DNA of 64,000 nt. Source: Bog-159 sp035499555 (lineage in GTDB: Bacteria > Acidobacteriota > Terriglobia > Bryobacterales > Bryobacteraceae). Position numbers and translations under genes: made by a program. Where the stretch lies: contig DATJYO010000025.1 of the NCBI GenBank assembly GCA_035499555.1, positions 59,958 through 123,957 on the forward strand, in the 5' to 3' direction. Positions within the stretch are counted from its first letter, which is position 1; each line of letters begins with the position of its first letter. Shown piece after piece: positions 8,747 through 17,510 of the stretch. A model generated the notes under the pieces. That model was not told the origin of the DNA, made no database searches, and was given only the letters and a program-made list of their open reading frames with translations.

Positions 8747-10647
8747 TGCGGCACCGCGGCGCACTCGGTGTAATGGGCGAACTCTTTCATCGTAATGGCG
8801 TGCGTGGGACAGCGCGACGCGCACAGCGAACAACGGATGCAGGTGGTCTCGTCTTTGAGCATGACCGCGCCCAGTTGATCCAGTTCCTCCGCGCTGAGAC
8901 CCTGGAACTGCTCTTCGCTCATGCCGAACTCCGCCGCCGCGGGCGCCATCCAGTGGTCCGTGTGCAGAAGCTGGCTGAGTCCCATCAGGCGGATCAGGTT
9001 CTCCGGACACACATCCACGCAGCCGTTGCAGGCCACGCAGATGGAAGTGTCGAACACCGTGTTGACGTTGCAGCGCAGGCAGCGGGACGCCTGGCGGCGC
9101 GCCTCCGCCTCGGGAAAGCGCTCTTCGATGATCTCGAGCGAAGCCGCCCGCCGGTCGCTCTCCAGCGCCGGCGGATTCTGGCGCGGGATCACGTTCCAGC
9201 CGTCCGCCATGGTGTACGCCGCCGGCAGCCATTTGCGGCGCACCACCACCTCGGTGCGCGTGCCGCGCAGATAATCGTGCATGGAACGCGCCGCCACCTG
9301 CGCCGAGGCGATGGCGTCGATGAACAGCCGCGGGCCGTGCGCGATGTCGCCGCAGGCAAACACGTCCGGAGCGCTGGTGCGGTACGTAGCGCGGTCCACT
9401 TTCACCAGGCCGCGCTCGGTCTGGATGCCGTCCTCCGGGTGCAGGAACGACAGGTCCGAGGTCTGGCCTATGGCGAAAATGATGTTGTCGGCGGGGATGT
9501 CTTCGATGAACGATTCGTCGAACGACGGGTTGAACCGGCCCGTGGCATCGAACACCGCGGTGCATTTCACCGTGCGCAACGCCAGTTGGCCCTCTTTGGC
9601 CACGATGGCTTTGGGGCCCCGCCGGTTGTGCAGGCGGATGCCTTCTTCGGCGCCTTCCATGATCTCCATTTCGTCGGCGGGCATCTCCTCGCGGCTTTCC
9701 AGGCACACCACGTGGACCTCTTTGTCGCCGCTCATGCGCAGCGCCGACCGGGCCACGTCGTACGCCACCTGCTCCCCGCGTTCCATCTCGGCCACCGCTT
9801 CCCGCCGGTTCGCCGATTCGCCCGGACGCAGCGCCGAGCGGGCCACGTCATAGGCCACGTTGCCGCCGCCGATGACCACGATACGCCGTCCCAGCGTCAG
9901 CGCCTTGCCGGTGTTGAAGGCGCGCAGAAAATCCATGCCGTCCAGCACGCTCGGATTGTCCACGCCGGGCAGCGGAAGCTTACGCCCTTTGGGCAGCCCG
10001 ATGCCCAGGAAGATGGCTTTATAGCCGTCGCGGCGCAGGCTGGCGATCGAAAAATCGCGCCCCAGCCGCATGTCGCATTTCAATTCCACGCCCAGCGACA
10101 GGATGGCGTTGATCTCGTGGCGCACCAGCTCGCGCGGCAGCCGGAACACCGGCACGCCGGCCGTCAGCATGCCCCCCGGTTCGTCCTCCGCCTCGAAGAT
10201 CGTGACTTTGTAGCCGGTCTGCGCCAGGTCGTGGGCCACCGTCAGGCCCGAGACGCCCGCTCCCACCACCGCGATCCGCTCGTAATCGCCCGGATTCGGC
10301 GGCAGCATGGCGCGATTGCAGGCCTCCCGGTGCAGCGCATAGTCGGCCGTTTCCGGACCGAACGCCTCCGTCACAAAGCGCTTCAGCGCCCGGATAGTAA
10401 CCGGTGCATCCAGCGAGCCGCGCCGGCAGTTGGCCTCGCAAGGCGCGCCGCACACCCGTCCGCAGATCGAGGCGAACGGGTTGGTGGCGCGCGCAATCCG
10501 GTACGCGGTTTCGTAGCGGCCTTCGGCGATGGCGGTGACGTAGCCGCACGCATCCGTATGCACCGGGCAGGCGTGGCGGCACTTGACCATCTGCATCCAA
10601 TACTCGGATGCATCCGGAACTTGGACCTGGAAAAAACCGTCGCTCAT
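8743..10647 (-). CDS. GltD-like FAD/NAD(P)H oxidoreductase with C-terminal 2[4Fe-4S] ferredoxin domain
   Basis: This 634-residue flavoprotein has an N-terminal Fe-S region resembling the glutamate synthase small subunit (CRHACPVHTDACGYV, CGRVCGAPCEANC). An FAD-binding GAGVSGLTVAHDLAQ and an NAD(P)-binding motif starting VIGGGNVAYDVARSAL follow. The C-terminus adds two ferredoxin motifs, CVACNGCVDVCPENLI and CIRCSLCASRCPTHAI. It is therefore an electron-transfer protein passing electrons between NAD(P)H and Fe-S clusters, not a glutamate synthase, as no large subunit is nearby. An internal near-repeat of VAYDVARSALR flanks an extra stretch of about 30 residues inside the NAD(P) domain. It lies inside the cbb3 operon, which is unusual, and may reduce CcoG or another assembly factor (inference). 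Confidence 0.85.
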   Translation of the reverse strand: MSDGFFQVQVPDASEYWMQMVKCRHACPVHTDACGYVTAIAEGRYETAYRIARATNPFASICGRVCGAPCEANCRRGSLDAPVTIRALKRFVTEAFGPETADYALHREACNRAMLPPNPGDYERIAVVGAGVSGLTVAHDLAQTGYKVTIFEAEDEPGGMLTAGVPVFRLPRELVRHEINAILSLGVELKCDMRLGRDFSIASLRRDGYKAIFLGIGLPKGRKLPLPGVDNPSVLDGMDFLRAFNTGKALTLGRRIVVIGGGNVAYDVARSALRPGESANRREAVAEMERGEQVAYDVARSALRMSGDKEVHVVCLESREEMPADEMEIMEGAEEGIRLHNRRGPKAIVAKEGQLALRTVKCTAVFDATGRFNPSFDESFIEDIPADNIIFAIGQTSDLSFLHPEDGIQTERGLVKVDRATYRTSAPDVFACGDIAHGPRLFIDAIASAQVAARSMHDYLRGTRTEVVVRRKWLPAAYTMADGWNVIPRQNPPALESDRRAASLEIIEERFPEAEARRQASRCLRCNVNTVFDTSICVACNGCVDVCPENLIRLMGLSQLLHTDHWMAPAAAEFGMSEEQFQGLSAEELDQLGAVMLKDETTCIRCSLCASRCPTHAITMKEFAHYTECAAVPQ

Positions 10648-10659
10648 GAGCGGTCGATC

Positions 10660-10962
10660 CTACTTTATCTTGCGGAACGAGAAGGCCACCACGATCAAGC
10701 CGTAGATGATGACCATGGCCGCGATGATATACATCAGCGTCCCGGACGCTTCCGTGGCGGCGTTGAGCGCCCGTACCAGCGGGCCGCGGTCCGGGTGATT
10801 CACCTCGCCGTACATGTACAGGAAGAAGTAAGCGGCCGCGCCGCCCGCGATCACGATAAACGCCAGCTTCAGGAAGGGGGGCACGTCCGTGCCGCTGCGC
10901 TCCGTGATCCATCCGCCGGCGTATTCATGAATTCCATCTTTATCCGTCTTTGCAGGTGTCAT
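10660..10962 (-). CDS. Small two-helix cbb3-associated protein, CcoP N-terminus-like without heme domain
   Basis: This 100-residue protein has an N-terminal stretch KDGIHEYAGGWITE followed by two hydrophobic helices and an ending VVAFSFRKIK. The DGIxEY opening recalls the membrane-anchor N-terminus of CcoP, but no CXXCH is present, so it cannot be a cytochrome. The ATG at 10962 was preferred because it has GGAG about 9 bases upstream and follows the previous stop by 4 bases. The ATG at 10986 would lie inside the preceding gene. It may act as an anchor or assembly subunit replacing CcoP. That is inference from order and composition. Confidence 0.65.
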   Translation of the reverse strand: MTPAKTDKDGIHEYAGGWITERSGTDVPPFLKLAFIVIAGGAAAYFFLYMYGEVNHPDRGPLVRALNAATEASGTLMYIIAAMVIIYGLIVVAFSFRKIK

Positions 10963-10966
10963 CGCT

Positions 10967-11137
10967 TTACTCCAAATCGTCCGCATCGTCCTTCAACATG
11001 CGGTACTTGGCCTCTTCGCTGTCCCGTCCCCAGTAGCCGTCTTTGATGGAGCGCACGCAAAAGAAGATCGCGCCGGCCAGCATCAGGAAGAACAGGAAGT
11101 AGGAGAAGAAAATGCTCGGGTAGACATAATCGTGCAC
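10967..11137 (-). CDS. Small single-helix cbb3 oxidase protein (CcoQ position, CcoS-like tail)
   Basis: This 56-residue ORF starts at GTG 11137, 4 bases after the ccoO stop. GAGAGG lies just upstream as a ribosome-binding site in the end of ccoO. It has one transmembrane helix (IFFSYFLFFLMLAGAIFF) and an acidic tail, EEAKYRMLKDDADDLE. Position directly after ccoO is that of ccoQ. The tail resembles the acidic end of CcoS proteins, so either a structural small subunit or an assembly factor is possible. It is too short for most automatic gene calls but is supported by spacing on both sides. Confidence 0.7.
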   Translation of the reverse strand: MHDYVYPSIFFSYFLFFLMLAGAIFFCVRSIKDGYWGRDSEEAKYRMLKDDADDLE

Positions 11138-11141
11138 GGCG

Positions 11142-11711
11142 TCACCTCTCGTAATCGTTGTTGGGCCGCCAGTTCTTGGCCCGCCCCAGGGTTTGCAGAT
11201 AAGCCACCAGCGATTGAAACTCTTTCTCGTCGGCCACGATCCACGGGAACGGCGGCATCACCGAGCCGGGCACCAGGTCGCGCGGATTGCGGAAATGCGT
11301 GCGGTGCCACTGCGTGTCGTATTTGCCGCCCACCCGCGACAGGTCCGGCCCGGTGCGCTTGGTGCCGAACATGTGCGGGCTGTCGTAGACGAATTCGTCC
11401 GGCGTGGAGATCGGTGAATCCACGCCCTTCCAGCCGCTGCGCTTGGTATCGGCCAGCAGCGTGCGCGTCTGCTGCGTGTGGCAATACCAGCAGCCCTCGC
11501 GAATGTAGATGGCCCGCCCGTGCAGCTCCTGCTCGGTGTACGGCCGGAGCTTCCCGGTGGGACCTTTGCTCGGGTCGTGATTCTCGAAGGGCCGCGCCCA
11601 GCTCTTATCGACCAGCGGGGGCACCACCGTGGTCAGCGTGCCGCCGATGAAGAACAGAACCAGGGCGGCGGCGATTGCGAATCCTGCGCTGTTGTCGGCT
11701 TTGCTTAACAT
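11142..11711 (-). CDS. ccoO: cbb3-type cytochrome c oxidase subunit II (monoheme c, CcoO)
   Basis: This 189-residue protein has an N-terminal membrane anchor (GFAIAAALVLFFIGGTLTTVVP). A single heme c site CWYCH follows in GRAIYIREGCWYCHTQQTRTL, the hallmark of CcoO/FixO. The segment GPDLSRVGGKYDTQWHRTHFRNPRDLVPGSVMPPFPW, with the axial methionine, and the final VAYLQTLGRA match the family. It accepts electrons in the periplasm and passes them to CcoN. It sits 12 bp after ccoN. The protein is slightly shorter than proteobacterial CcoO (about 200-240 residues). Confidence 0.95.
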   Translation of the reverse strand: MLSKADNSAGFAIAAALVLFFIGGTLTTVVPPLVDKSWARPFENHDPSKGPTGKLRPYTEQELHGRAIYIREGCWYCHTQQTRTLLADTKRSGWKGVDSPISTPDEFVYDSPHMFGTKRTGPDLSRVGGKYDTQWHRTHFRNPRDLVPGSVMPPFPWIVADEKEFQSLVAYLQTLGRAKNWRPNNDYER

Positions 11712-11723
11712 AGGTCACCTCCC

Positions 11724-13127
11724 CTACTGGACCAATGCCGGCCGGTCCTTGGCGCCGATGGCGGTCGCCAGGATGTTATATGCAAACGACACAATGCCGG
11801 CGAAGATCAGCACCCCGGAGAAGAAGCGTACCGTCCAGATGGGTTTCAGAGCTTTCACCGTGTCGATGAACGGAATCGCCGGGTTGTTCCATTGCCAGCC
11901 CTGCCAGAAACCGCCCAGCCAGAGCGTGACGAAGAAGCCCAGTCCGCCGATCATCATGAACCAGAAATTCCAGTTGGCCAGCGCGTCGGAATGCAGCGTG
12001 GTGCGGAACACCCGCGGTACGATGTAGTAACTTCCGGCGATGGCGAAGAACGAGAAGCAGCCCAGCAGCGCCATGTGCGCGTGCCCCGGGATCCAGTCGG
12101 TCTTCGAGACGATGGCGTTCACCGAGCGCAGGCTGTGCATGGGACCCTGGAAGCAGGTCAACAGGTAGAACACCACGCCGGACATGAGAAACTTCAGCGG
12201 TACGTTCTCCCGCAACTGCTGCCACTGCCCTTTCATGGTGGCGAAGAAGTTATAGACCACCGCCCACACCGGGATGAGCAGCATCACCGAGAACGTGATG
12301 GCGATGGTCTGCAGCCACTGCGAGATGGGACCGTGCAGCATGTGGTGCGCCCCGGTCCAGACATACACGAACGCCAGCGACCAGAACCCCACCATCGACA
12401 GCTTGTGGCTATAAAGCGGCGAATTGGAAGACTTGGGGATGAAATAATAAGCCACGCTCAACCCGATCGGCGTGAAGATCAGCCCCACCGCGTTGTGCAC
12501 GTACATCCAGTTCAGGTTTGCCTGGTTGGTGCCGGTGGTGAAGAATACGGCGAAGTTACCCGTGAGATAGACGAAGGTGGTCCACAGGATACAGCCCATC
12601 ACGTACCAGAGCGAGACGTACATTTGCTGGTATTTGCGCGTGCCGATGGTGGCGAAGATGTTGATGGCGAACATCACCCATGCGATCACCACCATCACGC
12701 TGACGAACGTGGGCAACTCGGCATACTCCCAGCCTTTGTTGTAGCCGCCGATCAGCGAGACTACCGCGCTGAGGATGATGATGTTCCACAGAATGGCCGT
12801 GGCCTTGCCCAGCTTCTCGCTCCACAGCGGAACGCCGCACAGCCGCGGCACCAGGTAGTAAGTGAGTCCCATGTCACACGCCAGCAACCACCCGAAAAGC
12901 ATGCCGTTCACATGCAGAGGACGGAGGCGGCCGTAAGTCAGATACGAGACCGTGCCCAGCAGCTCCGGCCACACGAACTTGGCCGCAATGGTCAGGGCGA
13001 TGATTCCCACGATGAAGAAGTAACTGATGGAACTGACGAGAAACCACTTCGCCGTCGTGTCCGTGTAGACTACGCCGGTCCTGAGAGGAGTAGCGGCGAC
13101 AGCTTGTGATGGGTTAGTTTCTGGCAT
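11724..13127 (-). CDS. ccoN: cbb3-type cytochrome c oxidase subunit I (CcoN)
   Basis: The 467-residue catalytic subunit of the heme-copper oxidase superfamily has about twelve hydrophobic helices. Recognisable elements are GRLRPLHVNGMLFGWLLACDMG (low-spin heme ligand region), NWMYVHNAVGLIFTP, VWTGAHHMLHGP (CuB histidines) and WIPGHAHMALLGC (heme ligands). These are typical of the C-family (cbb3) oxidases, which reduce O2 with high affinity. Its start overlaps the end of the seven-heme cytochrome gene by 14 bp, binding oxidase and bc-type genes into one transcript. No separate diheme CcoP gene is present in the operon. Confidence 0.95.
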   Translation of the reverse strand: MPETNPSQAVAATPLRTGVVYTDTTAKWFLVSSISYFFIVGIIALTIAAKFVWPELLGTVSYLTYGRLRPLHVNGMLFGWLLACDMGLTYYLVPRLCGVPLWSEKLGKATAILWNIIILSAVVSLIGGYNKGWEYAELPTFVSVMVVIAWVMFAINIFATIGTRKYQQMYVSLWYVMGCILWTTFVYLTGNFAVFFTTGTNQANLNWMYVHNAVGLIFTPIGLSVAYYFIPKSSNSPLYSHKLSMVGFWSLAFVYVWTGAHHMLHGPISQWLQTIAITFSVMLLIPVWAVVYNFFATMKGQWQQLRENVPLKFLMSGVVFYLLTCFQGPMHSLRSVNAIVSKTDWIPGHAHMALLGCFSFFAIAGSYYIVPRVFRTTLHSDALANWNFWFMMIGGLGFFVTLWLGGFWQGWQWNNPAIPFIDTVKALKPIWTVRFFSGVLIFAGIVSFAYNILATAIGAKDRPALVQ

Positions 13128-14952
13128 AGTGACTCCTGTTGAATTCCAACCCCAGTCCCGCGCGGGCTACCGCCCGCCCTCCGCCGAGACTGCGGATGAA
13201 GTTGACGATGTTGCCGACGTCGTTTTGCGACAGGCCGTAATCGATCCACGAGGGCATGGCGGTGCCCTGCACGCCATACAGGATGGAGTCGAACAGGCGC
13301 CGGTCGGCGACGCTGTTCACGAAGAACGAATTGCGCAGGTTGCGCGGCCGCGGCGAAATGTCCAGCGAGTTCGGACCTTTGCCGTCCGCCTTGCGCCCGT
13401 GGCAGCCGGCGCAGCGCAGCACGAAAATCTGTTCGCCGGCTTGAATCGATTCCGGCGTGGACGCCACCGGATTCGTTTCCGGCACGTTGTGTTTCACCGG
13501 CGGCTTGGACGGCTCCTTCACGAAGGCGGTGAAGACGTAATCGAGCACCGCCGCCGGCTGCTCTTCCTTCAGGGCATGGCCCCAGGCCGGCATCGACGTG
13601 CCCGGCACGCCTTCCCGAATCGACTTCAGGAATCGCTCGCGCGGCTTGGAGGTCATGAAACCGGCCTTGGTCAGGTCGCGCGGCGCCGGATCCAGATACC
13701 AGGCGACTTTGCCGTTCCCGTCGCCCTTCTCGCCGTGGCAGCGCGCGCACAACTGCTGGAAGGTCTCCGCCGGGGAGAGCGCCGGCGGCGGCGTCCGCAG
13801 GCTGGCCAGGTACCCGCTCAAGGCTTCGAAATCCGTATCCGGAAAACGGAACGCCGGCATGATCGAGTCCGGTATGCGCGACCGCGGATTACGGAAATGT
13901 GCCACCAGCCAGTCCTGATCTTTGATCAGCCCTTCATAGCTCAGGTCCGGGGCGATCCCGCCGTCTACCGCGCCCAGCTTATGACATGCGGTGCAGGCGC
14001 GGTCTTCGATCAACTGCTTGCCGCGCGCGGCCAGCGTCTCGCCCTTCACCTCCGGTTTGCCCGGCGGCGTGACCGTCAGCTTCGTCTCCGTCACCCGCAT
14101 GCGGTACTGATCGAGCGAGGTCTCCGCGAAGTTGATGCCGCGGCGGCTCTTCAGGAAAATCACCAGCGACCGGATATCGCCGTCGTTCAGGTTGAACTTC
14201 GGCATGAACGACGTCGCCGAAATCACCCGCGGATCCAGGATGTGCTGCCACAGGTAGTCCACCCGGTATTTCTTGCCGGCTTCGGAGAGATCCGGACCCA
14301 GCGTGCCCTCCGACATCCCCTCGATCCGATGGCAGCCGTAGCAGTTCATGGCGTAAAACAGCTTGCGTCCGCGATTCACGTGCGGCGTGCCGGAGAAATT
14401 CTCCTCCGTGTGGCACTGCGCGCAGTTGGCTTCCATGTATTCCTTGCCCAGCAGCTTGGGCGCGAAGCTCTTGCGCCAGGTGGATTGCACCACGAACCCC
14501 AGCATGGGCTCCGGCCAGAACGGATCTTCGCCGTGACTGTAGTGCGTGTCGAGACCGCGGCCCTGCCCGTCGTGACAGACGGTGCAGCCGAAGTCGGCGA
14601 ACTTGTGCCGCCTTTCCCAGCGGCCGTTGCGCTCGACGTCGCCCAGCGCCGCCGAGAAGGGATGCGTGCGCAGCGGCTCGGCGTACTTTTCAAACCGCGG
14701 ATCGTCCGCCGCGATATGGCAGGTGCCGCAGCGGTCCACCCGCGTGTCGCCGAACTGGGTGACGATGTACTGCTCGATGCGCGGCCGGCGCTCCTCCAAC
14801 TCGGCCCGTTCCCGGGCATTCTTCGTCAGCGTGCGCGCCTGGTCGAAATAGGCTGTCTGATACCGCTCCCAGCGGTGAAAGAACTGATCGTAGAACACGA
14901 TGCCGTGCACGATCAGAGCCACGAAACTTGCAATCGCGAGTGACAGTCGCAT
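13114..14952 (-). CDS. Seven-heme c-type cytochrome with membrane anchor
   Basis: The 612-residue protein has an N-terminal uncleaved helix (MRLSLAIASFVALIVHGIVF) and seven CXXCH sites at about residues 75, 123, 177, 204, 320, 402 and 514. The first half (hemes 1-4) looks like a multiheme module. The second half contains three class-I cytochrome c domains, each with a downstream methionine motif such as SIMPAF, GTSMPAW and GTAMPSW. It lies between cytochrome b and ccoN, the position where a cytochrome c1 and a CcoP would be needed. It is therefore likely the electron wire from the quinol side to the oxidase. That role is inferred from operon order and heme content. Confidence 0.9.
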   Translation of the reverse strand: MRLSLAIASFVALIVHGIVFYDQFFHRWERYQTAYFDQARTLTKNARERAELEERRPRIEQYIVTQFGDTRVDRCGTCHIAADDPRFEKYAEPLRTHPFSAALGDVERNGRWERRHKFADFGCTVCHDGQGRGLDTHYSHGEDPFWPEPMLGFVVQSTWRKSFAPKLLGKEYMEANCAQCHTEENFSGTPHVNRGRKLFYAMNCYGCHRIEGMSEGTLGPDLSEAGKKYRVDYLWQHILDPRVISATSFMPKFNLNDGDIRSLVIFLKSRRGINFAETSLDQYRMRVTETKLTVTPPGKPEVKGETLAARGKQLIEDRACTACHKLGAVDGGIAPDLSYEGLIKDQDWLVAHFRNPRSRIPDSIMPAFRFPDTDFEALSGYLASLRTPPPALSPAETFQQLCARCHGEKGDGNGKVAWYLDPAPRDLTKAGFMTSKPRERFLKSIREGVPGTSMPAWGHALKEEQPAAVLDYVFTAFVKEPSKPPVKHNVPETNPVASTPESIQAGEQIFVLRCAGCHGRKADGKGPNSLDISPRPRNLRNSFFVNSVADRRLFDSILYGVQGTAMPSWIDYGLSQNDVGNIVNFIRSLGGGRAVARAGLGLEFNRSHYARN

Positions 14953-14958
14953 AGCCGG

Positions 14959-16244
<1,286 letters not shown>

Positions 16245-16248
<4 letters not shown>

Positions 16249-16718
16249 ACGTCCAGATAGGTCCCGGAAACGACTTCGGCCGATTTGTCCACTTCCAGCT
16301 CGCCGTTCGGCGCCAGGCTGATTTTGAACCACGGCAGCGCCTTGGGGGCCGGGCCGGCCGTCACGTTGCCGTCCTGGTCGTAGCGCGAGCCGTGACACGG
16401 GCAACTGAACCCGGTTTCGGCCACCGCCACGATGCAGCCCAGGTGCGTACACGTTGTCGAAATGGCCGCCAGCTTGTTGCCGTCGCGCACGATGCACACC
16501 CGGCGGGCGTCCATCGAAATCCGCGTGCCGGGCGGAAAGTCCTCCGGCCGCCCGATCCCGAACCGCGCCGGTTGGCCATACGTCGCGCGCGGTTTGATGA
16601 AGACGAAGTTCGAAAATGCGCTCAGCACCGCCGAGCCGAACAAGCCGAAACCCGTGAACCAGCCCAACATGCGGCGCCGGTTCATGGTCTCCTCAGGCTT
16701 TCCGGGAGCTACTGCCAT
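16245..16718 (-). CDS. Rieske [2Fe-2S] iron-sulfur protein
   Basis: The 157-residue protein carries the paired cluster motifs CTHLGC and CPCHGS, which bind a [2Fe-2S] centre with two Cys and two His. The N-terminus holds NRRRMLGW followed by a hydrophobic helix, a Tat-type anchor as expected for an exported pre-folded Rieske protein. The ATG at 16718 has AAGGAGA seven bases upstream. An internal ATG at 16685 has GAGGAG, but only three bases away, so the longer form is preferred. It passes electrons from quinol to the cytochrome c of the same operon. Confidence 0.95.
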
Positions 16719-16890
16719 GCGAGTTCTCCTTGGGTGAATCCACCAGGTCTTCCAGGTCCGACCAGAACACCTGGTACTTGGTGTCTTCCAGGTCTCGGAA
16801 ATAATCCTTCTTGACTGCGAAAATGAAAACCGCCACGGCGCCCAGGCCCATGAACAGGCTGGCGGCGATGGCGATCCACGTCAATTCCAC
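16693..16890 (-). CDS. ccoS: CcoS-like small membrane protein
   Basis: This 65-residue ORF starts at GTG 16890, inside the last codons of the Rrf2 gene, and ends 26 bp inside the Rieske gene. It has one transmembrane helix (WIAIAASLFMGLGAVAVFIFAV) followed by KKDYFRDLEDTKYQVFW. The pattern of one helix, then a basic-aromatic turn and an acidic DLE motif, is that of CcoS/FixS cbb3 assembly proteins. Being the first structural-type gene after the regulator is unusual for ccoS. The start codon is weakly supported by sequence, but overlaps on both sides argue for translation. Confidence 0.7.
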   Translation of the reverse strand: MELTWIAIAASLFMGLGAVAVFIFAVKKDYFRDLEDTKYQVFWSDLEDLVDSPKENSHGSSSRKA

Positions 16891-17321
16891 GGATACACCA
16901 CCTTGTCCTGGCGGCGTCCGCCCGACTCGCGCGCCAGCTTGGCGATCGAGGCGCTGCCCAGCACCTGCGTCAGCGCCGCCTGGGCTTCCGCCCAAACCAG
17001 GTGCGCCGGGCACCATCCCTGCCGCCCGCACCCCCCCACACTGAGGCACACGTTAAGCTGGATGGGGCCTTCGATCGCCTCCACCACGCGCAAAACCGAG
17101 ATCTGTTCGGGAGGCGCCGCCAAAGAAAATCCGCCGCTGATGCCGCGATGCGCCAGGATCAGGCGGGCGTGTCCCAGCGATTGCAGCACCTTGGCCAGGA
17201 AATGCGCCGGGACGTCCGCCGCCTCCGCCAGGGTGTCCCGGTTCACCCGCGTCCCCGGCGGCAGGGTCGCCAGATGGATCATCACACGTACGGCGTAATC
17301 GGCGGCGCGAGTCAACTGCAT
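16881..17321 (-). CDS. Rrf2-family transcriptional regulator with CX5CX5C cluster motif
   Basis: The 146-residue protein starts MQLTRAADYAVRVMIHLA, the winged-helix N-terminus of Rrf2 proteins (IscR, NsrR, RsrR). Residues around 91-103 hold NVCLSVGGCGRQGWCPAH, three cysteines spaced CX5CX5C, the spacing reported for NsrR-type [4Fe-4S] nitric-oxide sensors. It is the first gene of the 14-gene respiratory operon, and a palindrome overlaps the promoter just upstream, so autoregulation of the whole operon in response to NO, O2 or Fe-S status is likely. The signal cannot be fixed from sequence. Confidence 0.88.
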   Translation of the reverse strand: MQLTRAADYAVRVMIHLATLPPGTRVNRDTLAEAADVPAHFLAKVLQSLGHARLILAHRGISGGFSLAAPPEQISVLRVVEAIEGPIQLNVCLSVGGCGRQGWCPAHLVWAEAQAALTQVLGSASIAKLARESGGRRQDKVVYPWN

Positions 17322-17346
17322 GGAGCCTGGTTGTACCCCTTAAAAA

Positions 17347-17379
17347 GATAAAATAGACTCTTTTTATCCTGTTTGTCAA
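17347..17379 (-). promoter_or_regulatory. Promoter with overlapping palindromic operator for the respiratory operon
   Basis: On the minus strand a perfect -35 box TTGACA (17374-17379) is followed after 18 bases by TATTTT (17350-17355). A perfect 7-bp inverted repeat GATAAAA/TTTTATC (17347-17353 and 17362-17368, 8-base centre) covers the -10 box and part of the spacer. The start codon of the Rrf2 gene lies 25 bases below the -10. A palindrome across the core promoter is what a repressing Rrf2 dimer would bind. Binding itself is inference. Confidence 0.6.
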
Positions 17380-17510
17380 CAGGAAAATTGAGGATCTTTT
17401 TGACGAGATCGCACGGCGGCCGCCGGCCTACGGGCCCGATTCGATCCATCGGCATTCGAGGTGCAGCAAGCCTCTTCAATGCCGCGGTGGGTAATGATGC
17501 AAACTGTGCC

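Noticed and set aside
8629..11046. An 805-codon plus-strand open frame over the cbb3 region
   Set aside because: Antisense to the oxidoreductase and neighbouring genes, with no recognisable domain.
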